Of a DNA stretch of 64,000 nt, positions 45,801-55,375 are shown in pieces. The stretch lies in contig CADCJX010000002.1 in the NCBI GenBank assembly GCA_902801885.1, forward strand, positions 54,272 through 118,271, in the 5' to 3' direction. Each line of letters opens with the position of its first letter. Positions within the stretch are counted from its first letter, which is position 1. This stretch comes from an uncultured Bacteroidia bacterium (GTDB lineage Bacteria; Bacteroidota; Bacteroidia; Bacteroidales; UBA932). A program made the translations under genes and the position numbers. The notes under the pieces are model-generated. The model was not told where the DNA came from. It searched no databases and saw nothing but the letters and a program-made list of their open reading frames with translations.

Positions 45801-48800
45801 AGGATTTGATTAAATCCAACGACTGTTTTGAATCGCCCATATTTAAGGCTTTCAGGGAATTACATACAAATCCAGCAGGTTGCGACTCGAATAATCAGCA
45901 TTTTGAAGAAACTCCTACCGCAGATCCTGTAATGTGGTATGAGATTGATGATAGTGCTTCACCGTTACTCAAAGACAGTGTAAACAAGAAAGTAGGCAAA
46001 GCCATTACCCAAAATGTAATGAGGGTCTTATTCGGCCGCCTGCATTATAATGCAGAATCTTCCGGTATTGGTTGGGTTACTGTGGCGTATAACGATGATT
46101 TAATTAATCAAGTTCTGACAGAAGCTCATCATGCTGATCCGCTGCAGCCAGATTTATCGCGCCACATAGATCATCCGACTTTTATTGAAATTGTAAACTC
46201 TGTCATTCGTTTGGTTGGCAATGGATTTCGCTATGCCAACAACCCCTATGGGGATGACATATTCCCCAAAGACACTGATGCCGACTTTGCCAATCTAAGA
46301 GGCAAGGATCCTATCCGTGCCTATATATATGCCTGCTGTGATAAGTATGGAATTCCATATCAAAAAAAGATCGGAAACAAGGTCAAGCTTCCCAATTGTT
46401 TAGGGCAGGCCGTAATTGACTATCTTAAGCTTACTGGCAACAAACAATTGTTTTTACAACCACATACATTAAGAATCCGTTGCGTTTCCAATAATGATTT
46501 TGGTTATGTCTGCCCTAGATGTGGTCGGGTTCATTTACATAAGTCCGCCGGTGTCTGTTCCGGGTGTTTTCAGCCACTAGACCTTCAAAACACTATTACA
46601 GTTGAAGATTTGCGTAAGCGTACAGACTTGATGCTGAACATTGTCAAACAGCGTCCTGCTTGCCGCCTCCACTGTGAAGAACTGTCCGGTCAGACGGATG
46701 ACCAAGGAGAGCGCCAGTTAGAGTTCCGTGATATTGTTCGTGTCAGTCCGAATGATCCCAACTCTGAATATGTGGAAAAAGCACGCTCTATTGATGTTCT
46801 AAGCGTTACTACCACAATGGAAGTTGGTGTTGATATCGGACCGCTTCAGGGCGTCATGCTCACCAATATGCCCCCTCAGCGGTTTAACTATCAACAGCGT
46901 GTCGGGCGAGGTGGTCGTAGAGGGCAGGCTTATTCTGTTATTCTGACCTTATGTCGTGGTCGGAGCCATGACGAGCACTATTTCCTAAATCCGCAGCAGA
47001 TTACAGGAGACCAACCCCCCACTCCATTCCTGTCAATGGATCAATACGAGATTCTACAACGTCTGTTTGCCAAAGAAGTATTGTATTATGCATTTAAGGA
47101 TTTTGCAACGACTCTTGGTAAAAGATTAGATGGTAATACTCATGGAGAGTTCGGGTTACGACAAGAATGGGAGCTGAATACGAACGGGATTAAGGATGAG
47201 ATCAACAAATGGTTGTCATCTTCCTCCAGTCGACATGTTCTCATTGATACGGCCAAATTACTTACAGGGGATCAGAATTTAATCCGGAAACTAGTCAATT
47301 ATGCAGCCTTAACGACACAAGCAGACAGCTTGTTCAATAGTATAGAAACGGCCGTTGCGGATGATTCTGTTGTTGCCGATTCTCTAGCAGAATGCTTGGC
47401 CGAGGATGGCGTCTTACCAATGTACGGAATGCCGACAAGAGATCGTTTGTTGTATCATAGCCTTCAGTGCAATAAAGGAAATGAAATAAGAGAAGAAATA
47501 TCCACTGTTTCTCGTCCTATAGATCAAGCAATCTCTGCTTTTGCTCCTGGTGCATCCATCACGAAGGATAAGCATGTTTTAACGGCTATTGGTTTTTCTC
47601 AAGCCTCCCTTGTTTATGGAACAGGAGCAAGCGGGAGACCCGTTATTAAGACAAAAGGGAATCCGGATGCTCCAGTATTCCCCTTACGGATGACCTTCTG
47701 GGAATGTTCAAATCCCAGCTGTAATAATATTATCACTGAATTACCGGATCCTAATGTCACCGACAAGCGTTGCCCTTGTTGTCAAGCCCCGATGAATCAC
47801 TCTACGATTTGTACACCGGCCGCGTTTATTACCAGTCTGTCCAAAGGGTTTGATCAACGCGATGATTCAGAGATTCTTGTGAAACGTAATGGTATCCGCA
47901 TGGAATCATCCATCCTTCCACAAACTCCGAAATCACCCACTGGCCAAAACTGCGTTCTCACATTCCGTCAAGGAGGCAAGACATGGCGTGTTAGTGATAA
48001 GTTGATTAATGGTTGCGAATGCGATGTCCAATATTATTTGGGCGGGACATCGTTCTGGTCTTCAGCAAAACAATGGATTGCAAATCCTATTTACAATGGC
48101 CCTGATGCTCCTTCTTCATTGAATTCTGGCACACGTGTGGACCTTAGAACGGCGGACAACAAAGATGTTTCCACGAAAATAACACCTCGTGGAACATTAG
48201 AAGATATCTATCTCGCTGCTCAGAAGATAACAAATGTTATAACACTCTCACCCCAATCGGCCGTTGACGGACTTGTTTTAGAACCTTTCCACTGTAATCA
48301 AGAAGGAAAGCTTGATTTCCTGACCCAGGGTGTCAGGGCGGCTTATTATACTTTGTCTTTCTTGATTCAACGGGCTATAGCATCTCGTTTGGATGTGGAT
48401 CCGACAGAGATCGATGTGGTTGAAGTTCTTTCAAAGGCAGGTGGTCTTGGTGAAGTTTGCCTAGCTGATGAAAAGATTAATGGATCAGGTTTTGTCGCCG
48501 ACTTCTATGATCGTTTCTCCGAGTATAAAAGACGAATTCTCGACGGAGAAGATGTATATTTTAAAAAGATGCTTAGCGATGAACACATACATGACTGTGA
48601 TTCGTCCTGTTATAAGTGCTTAAAAACCTATCGGAATATGCCATATCACGGTCTTCTTGATTGGAGACTGGGAATAGCTCTGTTCCGTGTTATGGTTGAT
48701 CCGTCTTATCGGGCTGGAGCAGATGGGAACTTTGATTATCCTGAACTTCGGGGGTGGAAACAATCAGCCATTGATCGGTTAACTGCCCTAAATGAAGGGT

Positions 48801-49072
48801 TTTATCGTACAAAACCATTCGTTTTGGAACTTGCATCGACCGGTGTCCCCTACTTATACGATCCCGATGGGATACGGAAACCAATTATAGCCGCACATCC
48901 TCTCTGGGCCGGAGTAAGAGAAACAGCCATTTTGGCTGATACATTATTAGAAGCAGAGATAATGCTTAATACAACTCTATCAGAGAATAATGTGGTTGTT
49001 ATTGACACATTCAATCTCCTGCGCAGAACTAGCAACTGCTACGAATATATCCAAAAAAAGCAGAATCAGTGA
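42845..49072 (+). CDS. Giant DEAD/DEAH helicase with DUF1998 domain (Druantia DruE-like)
   Basis: 2075 aa. Q motif region YPIYRHQAEML, Walker A SGTGSGKTES (about 128-137), ALIIYPMNALVEDQMTRLRDAL, DEAH-box variant VIDELHLNRG, and helicase motif VI QRVGRGGRRGQ. Several cysteine pairs are zinc-ribbon-like (CEQCGTVFYGG, CHCPYCAS, CPRCGRVH with CSGCF, CSNPSC with CPCC). The C-terminal DUF1998 signature is CDSSCYKCLKTYRNMPYHGLLDWRLGIAL. Size and order fit DruE, the hallmark of Druantia anti-phage systems; DrmA/DrmB of DISARM share the DUF1998 but are smaller. Its stop overlaps the start of the nuclease gene. Confidence 0.88.
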   Translation: MAKYLINPIYAYKDIKDNFLLYVKTAFGTRYASIEKERDELLRTDQVASREPWIEPLPSYENVDMENGEKLKISTLRPSDLPGLNDSARQLFKEFINQGLISGDYPIYRHQAEMLRKALSGKNCIITSGTGSGKTESFMLPMLADIIAEAEREWKQPISYSENAWWKANNGAALSKDDIFIFPAGATKGTPGLLAPVAMQRPNEQRDAAVRALIIYPMNALVEDQMTRLRDALDNDNVQKWMTKRLNGNRIFFGRYNGATPTSGYPKYKESSVNSRIYENLLKAMLKLDSTTDDTLKLLDTTGLSEEEIKRNKEKYIIRRTISQLVKGRDGIPSSEMRSRFDMQQTPPDILITNYSMLAMMLMREVDNPILAKTRAWLLNDPWRSNQADKPQHIFHLVIDELHLNRGTSGTETAYLIRLLLNRLGLAPDSPQLRILSSSASLEISGEKKDDSLKFLKGFFGCEFTTENVVEGHYVQSKQCYSSLLPIDPFVKVYNLFYENPLCFEEYASNDQVKEYVDATCHEAAQILAVYANYKLPEADGLVQLLDVVASDELAIVKRLSDTFDLGEIGHNRALPFCKGKGETDSPEEWGGHYFATSLFGDSNEEDTAKAAEGFIILRGLYDIFDKKTYGVDCGAMQRFRFHLFYRNIDGLWATLDKYDEQNDRPVGKLHAHSRDIDGEKRVLELLYCEQCGTVFYGGKRHAYRELGSGKWITDILPTSSNLEDLPERQSQVMVEKRSYREFAVFYPIPDSWSDDFVDRNLREQEVPMFHKLGFGKDERDADCEWQLAYLDEKTGFVTPSSNGASHPGIRGFLYTVPDLDGEQNIDAATNAPALPCHCPYCASNKYGRAYRSPIRGFRTGFNKVTQLYARELFYQLPTLHNRKLVTFADSRQDAAVVANSIEREQFTDLMRDIVVEKCTLDETIDYAAKRNDLIELINEKKAANDTLADPHATSQDKRRAQWLLNSIEDEIVALQDVLSRTVPVEDLIKSNDCFESPIFKAFRELHTNPAGCDSNNQHFEETPTADPVMWYEIDDSASPLLKDSVNKKVGKAITQNVMRVLFGRLHYNAESSGIGWVTVAYNDDLINQVLTEAHHADPLQPDLSRHIDHPTFIEIVNSVIRLVGNGFRYANNPYGDDIFPKDTDADFANLRGKDPIRAYIYACCDKYGIPYQKKIGNKVKLPNCLGQAVIDYLKLTGNKQLFLQPHTLRIRCVSNNDFGYVCPRCGRVHLHKSAGVCSGCFQPLDLQNTITVEDLRKRTDLMLNIVKQRPACRLHCEELSGQTDDQGERQLEFRDIVRVSPNDPNSEYVEKARSIDVLSVTTTMEVGVDIGPLQGVMLTNMPPQRFNYQQRVGRGGRRGQAYSVILTLCRGRSHDEHYFLNPQQITGDQPPTPFLSMDQYEILQRLFAKEVLYYAFKDFATTLGKRLDGNTHGEFGLRQEWELNTNGIKDEINKWLSSSSSRHVLIDTAKLLTGDQNLIRKLVNYAALTTQADSLFNSIETAVADDSVVADSLAECLAEDGVLPMYGMPTRDRLLYHSLQCNKGNEIREEISTVSRPIDQAISAFAPGASITKDKHVLTAIGFSQASLVYGTGASGRPVIKTKGNPDAPVFPLRMTFWECSNPSCNNIITELPDPNVTDKRCPCCQAPMNHSTICTPAAFITSLSKGFDQRDDSEILVKRNGIRMESSILPQTPKSPTGQNCVLTFRQGGKTWRVSDKLINGCECDVQYYLGGTSFWSSAKQWIANPIYNGPDAPSSLNSGTRVDLRTADNKDVSTKITPRGTLEDIYLAAQKITNVITLSPQSAVDGLVLEPFHCNQEGKLDFLTQGVRAAYYTLSFLIQRAIASRLDVDPTEIDVVEVLSKAGGLGEVCLADEKINGSGFVADFYDRFSEYKRRILDGEDVYFKKMLSDEHIHDCDSSCYKCLKTYRNMPYHGLLDWRLGIALFRVMVDPSYRAGADGNFDYPELRGWKQSAIDRLTALNEGFYRTKPFVLELASTGVPYLYDPDGIRKPIIAAHPLWAGVRETAILADTLLEAEIMLNTTLSENNVVVIDTFNLLRRTSNCYEYIQKKQNQ

Positions 49073-50154
49073 TGAGGTTTCCCCAGATTCCAAATATTGA
49101 GAATGTGTGGGATAGTGTTTCTATAGATGCATTATCCCCGAGCACTTTTTCGTGGGTGAATCGAGGCTGCGGGTTTGCTGTTCTGCTTCAAAAGGCGGTT
49201 AAATCTTTCAAGGATAACTCGTTGTCTTTGCCTTCTGGCCGTAGTGCTCTACTGGGCACAATCATCCACAAAATATATGAATTGACAATAAAAGGAGAGC
49301 TGACGTCAATAACTGAATTGAAGAGCAAATGGGAGGAACTCATTACAGAGAAGAAAAATGAATTGGCTTCCCTTTATCCAACATTGCGTAATGCATCATT
49401 GAACGATTATGATAAGCGTAACGGCGCTATACGTTACGCAATGGGCATAATGAGAAATAAACGGTTCGAGCCTAATACCCGGAATGGATGTATCGTCCTA
49501 TCTGAGAAATGGCTTGACTGCACAGAAATAGGATTGAGAGGTAAGGCAGACAAACTCATTCTAGACAATGGTAATGTTGATATAGTAGATTTTAAGTCGG
49601 GGCAGGTTACGGATGATAGTGGAGTCATTAAGACGGAGTATTGTGATCAACTGCATCTTTATGCTGCAATGTGTCAATATTTGTCTATGGGTACACCCCG
49701 CAGATTAGCGCTCGTGGATATTGACGGAGAATATCATAACGTTCCATTCTCCATGGAGCATTGCAACCTATTGCTTTCAGAGGTAAAGGACACACTAGAA
49801 TTGTTAAATTCAGTAGTGAAATCAAAGGACTTTATGACTCTCGCAAAGCCTAAGCTTGGGATGTGCTCGATCTGCACTTGTCGCCATATTTGCAAATACT
49901 GTGAGATTCCTGCTGATTCATATTACCAGACTATTTCCGGAATAGTTTCTGCTATTCCGAGTACAAATATGTATGTATTACAATTCGGGAATATAACTTA
50001 TTATGTTTCCGGACTCAACATATATAATGTTGAATCTCCTAATGATTATATTGGGAAGCAACTTTCCTTCGTCAACGTTATCCGTGCCTCTCAAACGGCG
50101 GATGATTATACATATAGAGTAACAGAAAACACTCTTGTTTACGAGCAATTATAG
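49072..50154 (+). CDS. Cas4/RecB-like PD-(D/E)XK nuclease with cysteine cluster
   Basis: 360 aa from the ATG at 49072 (TGATG overlap with the helicase stop). Motifs of the RecB/Cas4 family: GTIIHKIYE (His near residue 66), LRGKADKLI (Asp) and VDIVDFKSG (Asp and Lys near 173-175), then a QLHLYAAMC helix. The C-terminal CSICTCRHICKYC gives four or more cysteines that may hold an iron-sulfur cluster, as in Cas4 and AddB. It is a probable exonuclease partner of the DruE-like helicase, translationally coupled to it. Confidence 0.85.
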   Translation: MRFPQIPNIENVWDSVSIDALSPSTFSWVNRGCGFAVLLQKAVKSFKDNSLSLPSGRSALLGTIIHKIYELTIKGELTSITELKSKWEELITEKKNELASLYPTLRNASLNDYDKRNGAIRYAMGIMRNKRFEPNTRNGCIVLSEKWLDCTEIGLRGKADKLILDNGNVDIVDFKSGQVTDDSGVIKTEYCDQLHLYAAMCQYLSMGTPRRLALVDIDGEYHNVPFSMEHCNLLLSEVKDTLELLNSVVKSKDFMTLAKPKLGMCSICTCRHICKYCEIPADSYYQTISGIVSAIPSTNMYVLQFGNITYYVSGLNIYNVESPNDYIGKQLSFVNVIRASQTADDYTYRVTENTLVYEQL

Positions 50155-50155
50155 G

Positions 50156-51271
50156 ATGGGTAAACGCATTCCAATCATATCTCTTTTTTCCGGCGGCGGT
50201 TTTATGGATATGGGGTTTATCAATGCCGGGTTTGATGTCGTATTTGCTAATGAATATGATAGGGTCTTTGCTGAGCTTCATGATGAAGGTATTTCTTCTT
50301 GGGCTAGAAGGCATAAGAAGAAATCCTGCCCTATAACCAGCACTGGGTCTCTTTCCGATTTAACGCCTGAATATATAATAAAGACTGCATTCCCTAAAGG
50401 TGTTCCTGATTTGTGGGGTATAATTGGCGGACCACCATGTCAGGATTTCACAATGCGCGGAAATGGAGAAGGGTTTAAAGGGACACGCGGAAAAATGACA
50501 CATGTGTTTTTTGAACGCATAATGAAAATGAAACCTTCATTTTTTGTCATGGAGAATGTTGTCGGGTTGTTAATGCGCAAGAAACCAAAACAAATCTTGG
50601 ACACACTACTGTTTAAATTACTAAGTGAACACTATTATTTGGACCGTGCGACATTAAATGCTTTGGATTACGGTGTTCCACAATATCGTAAACGCGTCTT
50701 TATCATTGGTTTACGAAAAGACCAGTTTATTATTGAACAGACAAAAGAATCAACTATTGACGACATCAAGAGTTTCATTTTTACGTGGCCAACACCAAGA
50801 TACCCTAATGCTATTAGTCGCTATAATTGGCCCGATACTACTCCTTTTGGAGCGAATGTGGTATTGAAACCCAAAGGCGTTCCTAAGAACTTATGTGTGC
50901 AACGCTGTGTTGAAGGTGCTGAAGAACTACCCAATGGCAACGAGTTCTTTGCATTCAATGGGGATGCGAATATCAGAACGGGTATTGATGAAGGGGATAC
51001 TAAGAGACGTTCTTTTAAGCGTCTTCACCGCTATCGTTACAGCCCTACCACATGCTTTGGAAACAATGAAGTGTTTCTTCATCCATACGAAAACAGGCGT
51101 TTATCAGTCAGAGAGGCTTTAAGAATTCAAAGTGTTGATGATAAGTATGTTTGGGGACCTGAAAGGCTTTCGGCCAAGTTTAAAATTATTGGCAATGGTG
51201 TTCCTGTATTATTAGCAGAAGCCGTAGCAAAGGAATTGTATACTCTGCTTGTGATGGCTCGGGATAATTAA
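50156..51271 (+). CDS. DNA (cytosine-5-)-methyltransferase
   Basis: 371 aa from the ATG at 50156, directly after the nuclease stop. Motif I ISLFSGGGFMDMGF, motif IV GGPPCQDFT with the catalytic Cys (about 95), motif VI FFVMENV, motif VIII QYRKR, a target-recognition region (about 215-300), and motifs IX/X RRLSVREALRIQSVDD and IGNGVPVLLAEAVAKEL. It transfers a methyl group from SAM to C5 of cytosine in a specific DNA sequence, probably marking host DNA as self for the block. It would correspond to DruM of type II Druantia. Vsr (39087-39623) is its usual repair partner. Confidence 0.95.
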   Translation: MGKRIPIISLFSGGGFMDMGFINAGFDVVFANEYDRVFAELHDEGISSWARRHKKKSCPITSTGSLSDLTPEYIIKTAFPKGVPDLWGIIGGPPCQDFTMRGNGEGFKGTRGKMTHVFFERIMKMKPSFFVMENVVGLLMRKKPKQILDTLLFKLLSEHYYLDRATLNALDYGVPQYRKRVFIIGLRKDQFIIEQTKESTIDDIKSFIFTWPTPRYPNAISRYNWPDTTPFGANVVLKPKGVPKNLCVQRCVEGAEELPNGNEFFAFNGDANIRTGIDEGDTKRRSFKRLHRYRYSPTTCFGNNEVFLHPYENRRLSVREALRIQSVDDKYVWGPERLSAKFKIIGNGVPVLLAEAVAKELYTLLVMARDN

Positions 51272-51316
51272 GCTTCAATAACAGCCCCATAAGCCTCTTG
51301 GTATTATAGGACGTCA

Positions 51317-51347
51317 TTGAAATATTGCAGACAATTGTTTACTTTTG
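51317..51347 (+). promoter_or_regulatory. Promoter of the McrB-like/DUF2357 pair
   Basis: TTG at 51317-51319, a 20-bp spacer and TACTTTTG at 51340-51347. It lies in the 120-bp gap after the methyltransferase, so the restriction pair can be expressed separately. Confidence 0.65.
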
Positions 51348-51391
51348 AGTTTGGGACCTTTTGTAGTCAACAATACTTAATATATTATGCT

Positions 51392-53119
51392 ATGAGGGCA
51401 GGTTTTATTAAAGAACTGAACACGCTTTTCTCTTCTTTCCAAAAAGCGGGACACGATTATGAAAAGCATATAGGAAAAGGAGTATCTCTTGAGTCAACAA
51501 GTGGAGAAGTATTACGAAAGGATATCCCACAAATTCTTAAGGAAGAATTCCCCGCAGATACATATAAGATTAAAGGGTCTATTGGGACAGGGCGCATATC
51601 CAAATGCCCATGGGTCGCCATTATGCATAATAAAGAGACCTCATCGACAAAACGTGGCATTTATCTGGTTTTCCTTTTTTCAAAAGACTTGAGCCGCGTA
51701 TATTTGTCTCTTGCTCAAGGCGTCTCGGAAATAACGATGGCAGAAATAAACGAGAACCGTGAGACTCTGAGGGGCGAACTTAAACTCGAAAGCCCCCTTC
51801 GCCGGCATTTTAACGATCAACTGATAGATAGTGAAGAATACAAAGCCGGGGCCATCTACTCAAATGAATGGAAATGCAAAGATGAGGATTATTGTGAGGG
51901 TCTTCTATTACAATTCAAAGAGGCATACGAGAAATATATAGCGTTGAAATATGGGGAATCAGATGATGGTCTCCCGATCGATCCAGCGACAAAAGTGGAA
52001 GGTATAGAATCAGAATTCTCAATAAAAGCCATCATTGATTACATCAACGAGACGGGTCTTGTATATTCTGAAAGTCTTATCAAGCGGTTTGCTTTTTCTC
52101 TGTTGACAAAACCATTTGTCATTTTGAGCGGACTAGCGGGGTCAGGAAAAACACAGCTGGCACTGGCATTCGCTAGTGCTCTGGTGGAGGACCGCGAAAA
52201 ACAGATGTGCGTGGTTAGCGTTGGGGCCGACTGGACGAACCGCGAGCCCTTGCTGGGTTTCCCTAACGCACTGCAACAGAATCAGTATGTGAAGCCAGAG
52301 AGTGGTGTGTTAGACTTGCTTATAGAGGCTAATCGAACAGAAAATGCGGAGAAACCGTTCTTCTTGATTTTGGACGAGATGAACATGAGCTACGTGGAAA
52401 GGTATTTCGCCGATTTCCTCAGTGCAATGGAGAGTCACGAGTCTATATCGCTGTGGAAGGGCATAGTCGATGTGGAGACAATTGGCTACGTTCCGCAAAA
52501 GGTAGTACTTCCGAAGAACCTTTTTATCATTGGTACAATCAACGTAGACGAGACTACTTATATGTTCTCTCCGAAAGTGCTGGACAGGGCGAACGTGATA
52601 GAGTTCAAGATTGCGAGTGAGGAGATGGCGGGATTCTTGACCGAGATGCAGAAGGTAAACCGCAATGGTATTAACGGAAAAGCAGCAGGCATGGCGAAGA
52701 GCTTTGTGAAAGTGGCCGCCCAAATGGAGCTGGCTAAGGATGAGGAAGCGGTGACTGTACTTCAAAAATTCTTCGACGAACTCAAGGGGGTGAACGCGGA
52801 GTTTGGCTATCGCTCGGCAATGGAAATATTCCGCTTTATTTGTCAGGCGAAAGACAATGATGACACGACGACAAAATTGTCAACGGACGAAATATTGGAT
52901 GCGGCCATCATGCAGAAACTGCTCCCGAAACTACATGGAAGTAGAAAGAAATTGGTTCCTATACTTGCTAACCTATGGGATCTGTGTGATGCTGGAATCG
53001 GAATAGAGCTTGCCGAAAATGTTCCACCCAAAACAAAGTATCCTCTTACAGCAGATAAACTTCTTCGAATGTATCGTGGAGCGATAGACAATGGCTTCAC
53101 CAGTTTTGCAGAAGCGTAA
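51392..53119 (+). CDS. McrB-like AAA+ protein with DUF3578 (MrcB_N) domain
   Basis: 575 aa from the ATG at 51392; a longer in-frame reading would run through the promoter. N-terminal DUF3578 (about 1-185) with KCPWVAIMHNKETSSTKRGIYLVFLF and VYLSLAQG. AAA+ core: Walker A LSGLAGSGKTQLALAFA (about 246-262), Walker B FFLILDEMNMSYVERYF (about 323-340), the McrB-type INVDETTYMFSPKVLDRANVIEF. McrB proteins hydrolyse GTP or ATP and load on modified DNA to drive cleavage by McrC. The partner gene follows by 6 bp. Confidence 0.9.
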   Translation: MRAGFIKELNTLFSSFQKAGHDYEKHIGKGVSLESTSGEVLRKDIPQILKEEFPADTYKIKGSIGTGRISKCPWVAIMHNKETSSTKRGIYLVFLFSKDLSRVYLSLAQGVSEITMAEINENRETLRGELKLESPLRRHFNDQLIDSEEYKAGAIYSNEWKCKDEDYCEGLLLQFKEAYEKYIALKYGESDDGLPIDPATKVEGIESEFSIKAIIDYINETGLVYSESLIKRFAFSLLTKPFVILSGLAGSGKTQLALAFASALVEDREKQMCVVSVGADWTNREPLLGFPNALQQNQYVKPESGVLDLLIEANRTENAEKPFFLILDEMNMSYVERYFADFLSAMESHESISLWKGIVDVETIGYVPQKVVLPKNLFIIGTINVDETTYMFSPKVLDRANVIEFKIASEEMAGFLTEMQKVNRNGINGKAAGMAKSFVKVAAQMELAKDEEAVTVLQKFFDELKGVNAEFGYRSAMEIFRFICQAKDNDDTTTKLSTDEILDAAIMQKLLPKLHGSRKKLVPILANLWDLCDAGIGIELAENVPPKTKYPLTADKLLRMYRGAIDNGFTSFAEA

Positions 53120-53125
53120 TACGTA

Positions 53126-55375
53126 ATGCGCGTAGAGCAGTTTATCATACCTATTTGCCCTAGGGTCAAGTTGTTGGTCTATTCGGTAGGCGCCCCGCTT
53201 TTCGTGGATGAAAATGCGGCCGACTATGGCGAATCTCGTTGGCAGCTACTGGAAGGAAAAGAATATGAGTATGAGCTTGTGGATGACTCCTTAAATGAGC
53301 CTGTTGACTGGTCTCTTGAAGGCCCGGCATCACTGACCCAAAGAAACCCTCGACATAAGAACCGCGGAGTAATCACAACCGACATTTATGTCGGAACCGC
53401 ACACTTCAAGGTTAAAAAGTCGGGTATCCACGACGGGATACCTGTAGATTTCGAGGTCTTGTCCGTCAAGGCTAGTTACAGGTCAGATTACCGACATATG
53501 TTGTCGGAGATCACAAGCTACTATACGGATCTTGTGATGCAGCAGGGGGCCCCTGTCACACAGAAATTCGAAGTGGACTATGATACCCCGCAACAGACCC
53601 TTTATCAGAAGTTCGCCTTTGTGAAGAGTATCGTCGAGGATGATCAGTTCGGCGAAGCGATCCACAAGATTATATCCAATCCTGTCCGTAAATGGGCTGA
53701 AACCACGGTTGAACGTCACATTGAATCTGTAAGTAAGCTGTCTAAGAACGGCCTCCGCCAGATTGTTACCAGAACGGACCGTGTTCCATATTCCGGAGCC
53801 ATCGAAGGTCTGGACTCACTACCCCGTTACCTTAACGTATCGCATAAGACGGACAGCGTTGATACGCCGGAGAATCAGTTCGTCAAATATGTGCTTACGT
53901 CGTTCTATGGTTTCTGTAGCAGTCTTGGAACCAAAAAGAATGCAACGACTCAGCTTCGCATGGAAATTGACGCCGTCTGCAATACCTTGGCAGGCTACAT
54001 GAACGGGCTTTTCTTCAAGGATGTCAGCAATCCCTCCCAGCTAAATCTTGGAAGCCCGGTGCTGCAACGTAAGGAGGGGTACCGCGAAATTCTTCAGGCC
54101 TGGCTAATGTTTGACCTGGCGGCAAAGCTCACATGGAACGGTGGTGACGATGTCTATGAGGCCGGCAAGAAAAATGTGGCAGTGCTTTATGAATACTGGC
54201 TGTTCTTCAAGCTAATGGAATGCGTGAGCGAAGTCTTTAATGTTCCAACGGTCGAGAAAAAGTGCCTAATCAGCAAGGATGATGATGGGATCAACCTGGA
54301 ACTCCGCCAGGGCCATACGAAGATGATTCATGGCACGACGACAGCAGGGAACCGTCGTCTCAATGTTAGTTTGTATTACAACCGGACTTTCAGTCATACA
54401 GATGATATCTATTCGTCCGGTTCCTGGACAATGAACATGCGCCCTGATTATACACTATCCATTTGGCCGGGAGAGATGTCTGAAGCAGAGGCCGAGCGAA
54501 AAGACGCTATTGTTCACATCCATTTTGACGCCAAGTATCGGCTTAATAGAATCATTATCGAAGACAAGGAAATTGACCTTGATGCTGAAGAGAAGGAGCT
54601 TCAAGAAGAAAAGGAGAACAGAGAAAAGGACATCTATAAACGAGGCGACTTGCTGAAAATGCATGCTTATAAAGATGCTATCCGGCGGACTGGTGGTGCC
54701 TATGTGCTATATCCTGGAACAGAGAAGAAGATCAGAAAAGGCTTTCATGAAATAATTCCAGGTCTTGGCGCATTCTGCATTGCACCCGGGCATGAGGATG
54801 AACAGATCCCGGCTCTTAAGAGATTCCTCAGAGATGTCTTTATTCATTTCATGGATCGAAATAGCCAACGAGAAAAGGTGGCTATTGCCGAACATGATAT
54901 TTATTCAAGTGAGCCGGAGCCGTTCTATGAGATGTTCCCAGAGCCATACGGGAATTCTGTATTCGCAGACGCGGTTGCAGTTCTTGTCGGTTGTTATAAA
55001 AGTAAAGTACATTTACAATGGATACTCGAAAAGGGTAAATATAATATCCGCTTTGGAGGAGAACGCGAAGGCGCCATTGAGTTAAAGGAATCCTATTTGA
55101 GGGCTCGCTACCTCCTGCTTTACGACCCTGATGATTTCAGCGATCTCAGGATTATGAAGATCATTAAAGATAATCCAACCATTATTAACGAAAAGGCAAT
55201 GGCAGAAATGGGCTACCCAGATCCAACACCAAATCAAATGTACATGGTCTACGATGTCTCAATTGACGCCGTTGAGCCCGAACTATACAATAGGCCATGG
55301 ACAATTGAACCATTCGTTAAAGATAAAAACGGCGCGCCAATTATCGTGACCTATACCAATCTGTTTCCGGAATAG
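53126..55375 (+). CDS. DUF2357 McrC-like restriction protein
   Basis: 749 aa. N-terminal DUF2357 domain (about 90-330) with QTLYQKFAFVKSIVEDDQF and RYLNVSHKTDSVDTPENQFVKYVL. It then has a PD-(D/E)XK-type core: MRPDYTLSIWP and HIHFDAKYRLN (Asp, then D-x-K), followed by a charged helix (KEIDLDAEEKELQEEKENREKD) and a helical part KRGDLLKMHAYKDAI, as in McrC-like nucleases. A C-terminal part of about 180 residues includes YNIRFGGEREGAIELKESYLRARYLLLYD. Together with the McrB-like protein it forms a type IV-style modification-dependent restriction unit. Confidence 0.88.
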   Translation: MRVEQFIIPICPRVKLLVYSVGAPLFVDENAADYGESRWQLLEGKEYEYELVDDSLNEPVDWSLEGPASLTQRNPRHKNRGVITTDIYVGTAHFKVKKSGIHDGIPVDFEVLSVKASYRSDYRHMLSEITSYYTDLVMQQGAPVTQKFEVDYDTPQQTLYQKFAFVKSIVEDDQFGEAIHKIISNPVRKWAETTVERHIESVSKLSKNGLRQIVTRTDRVPYSGAIEGLDSLPRYLNVSHKTDSVDTPENQFVKYVLTSFYGFCSSLGTKKNATTQLRMEIDAVCNTLAGYMNGLFFKDVSNPSQLNLGSPVLQRKEGYREILQAWLMFDLAAKLTWNGGDDVYEAGKKNVAVLYEYWLFFKLMECVSEVFNVPTVEKKCLISKDDDGINLELRQGHTKMIHGTTTAGNRRLNVSLYYNRTFSHTDDIYSSGSWTMNMRPDYTLSIWPGEMSEAEAERKDAIVHIHFDAKYRLNRIIIEDKEIDLDAEEKELQEEKENREKDIYKRGDLLKMHAYKDAIRRTGGAYVLYPGTEKKIRKGFHEIIPGLGAFCIAPGHEDEQIPALKRFLRDVFIHFMDRNSQREKVAIAEHDIYSSEPEPFYEMFPEPYGNSVFADAVAVLVGCYKSKVHLQWILEKGKYNIRFGGEREGAIELKESYLRARYLLLYDPDDFSDLRIMKIIKDNPTIINEKAMAEMGYPDPTPNQMYMVYDVSIDAVEPELYNRPWTIEPFVKDKNGAPIIVTYTNLFPE

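Noticed and set aside
39902-51271. Canonical DISARM system
   Set aside because: No SNF2 helicase, no PLD protein and no separate DrmA/DrmB; the single 2075 aa helicase fits DruE better.
51317-51391. 25-codon N-terminal extension of the McrB-like protein
   Set aside because: It covers the -33/-7 promoter and starts with TTG; the ATG at 51392 fits the DUF3578 start.
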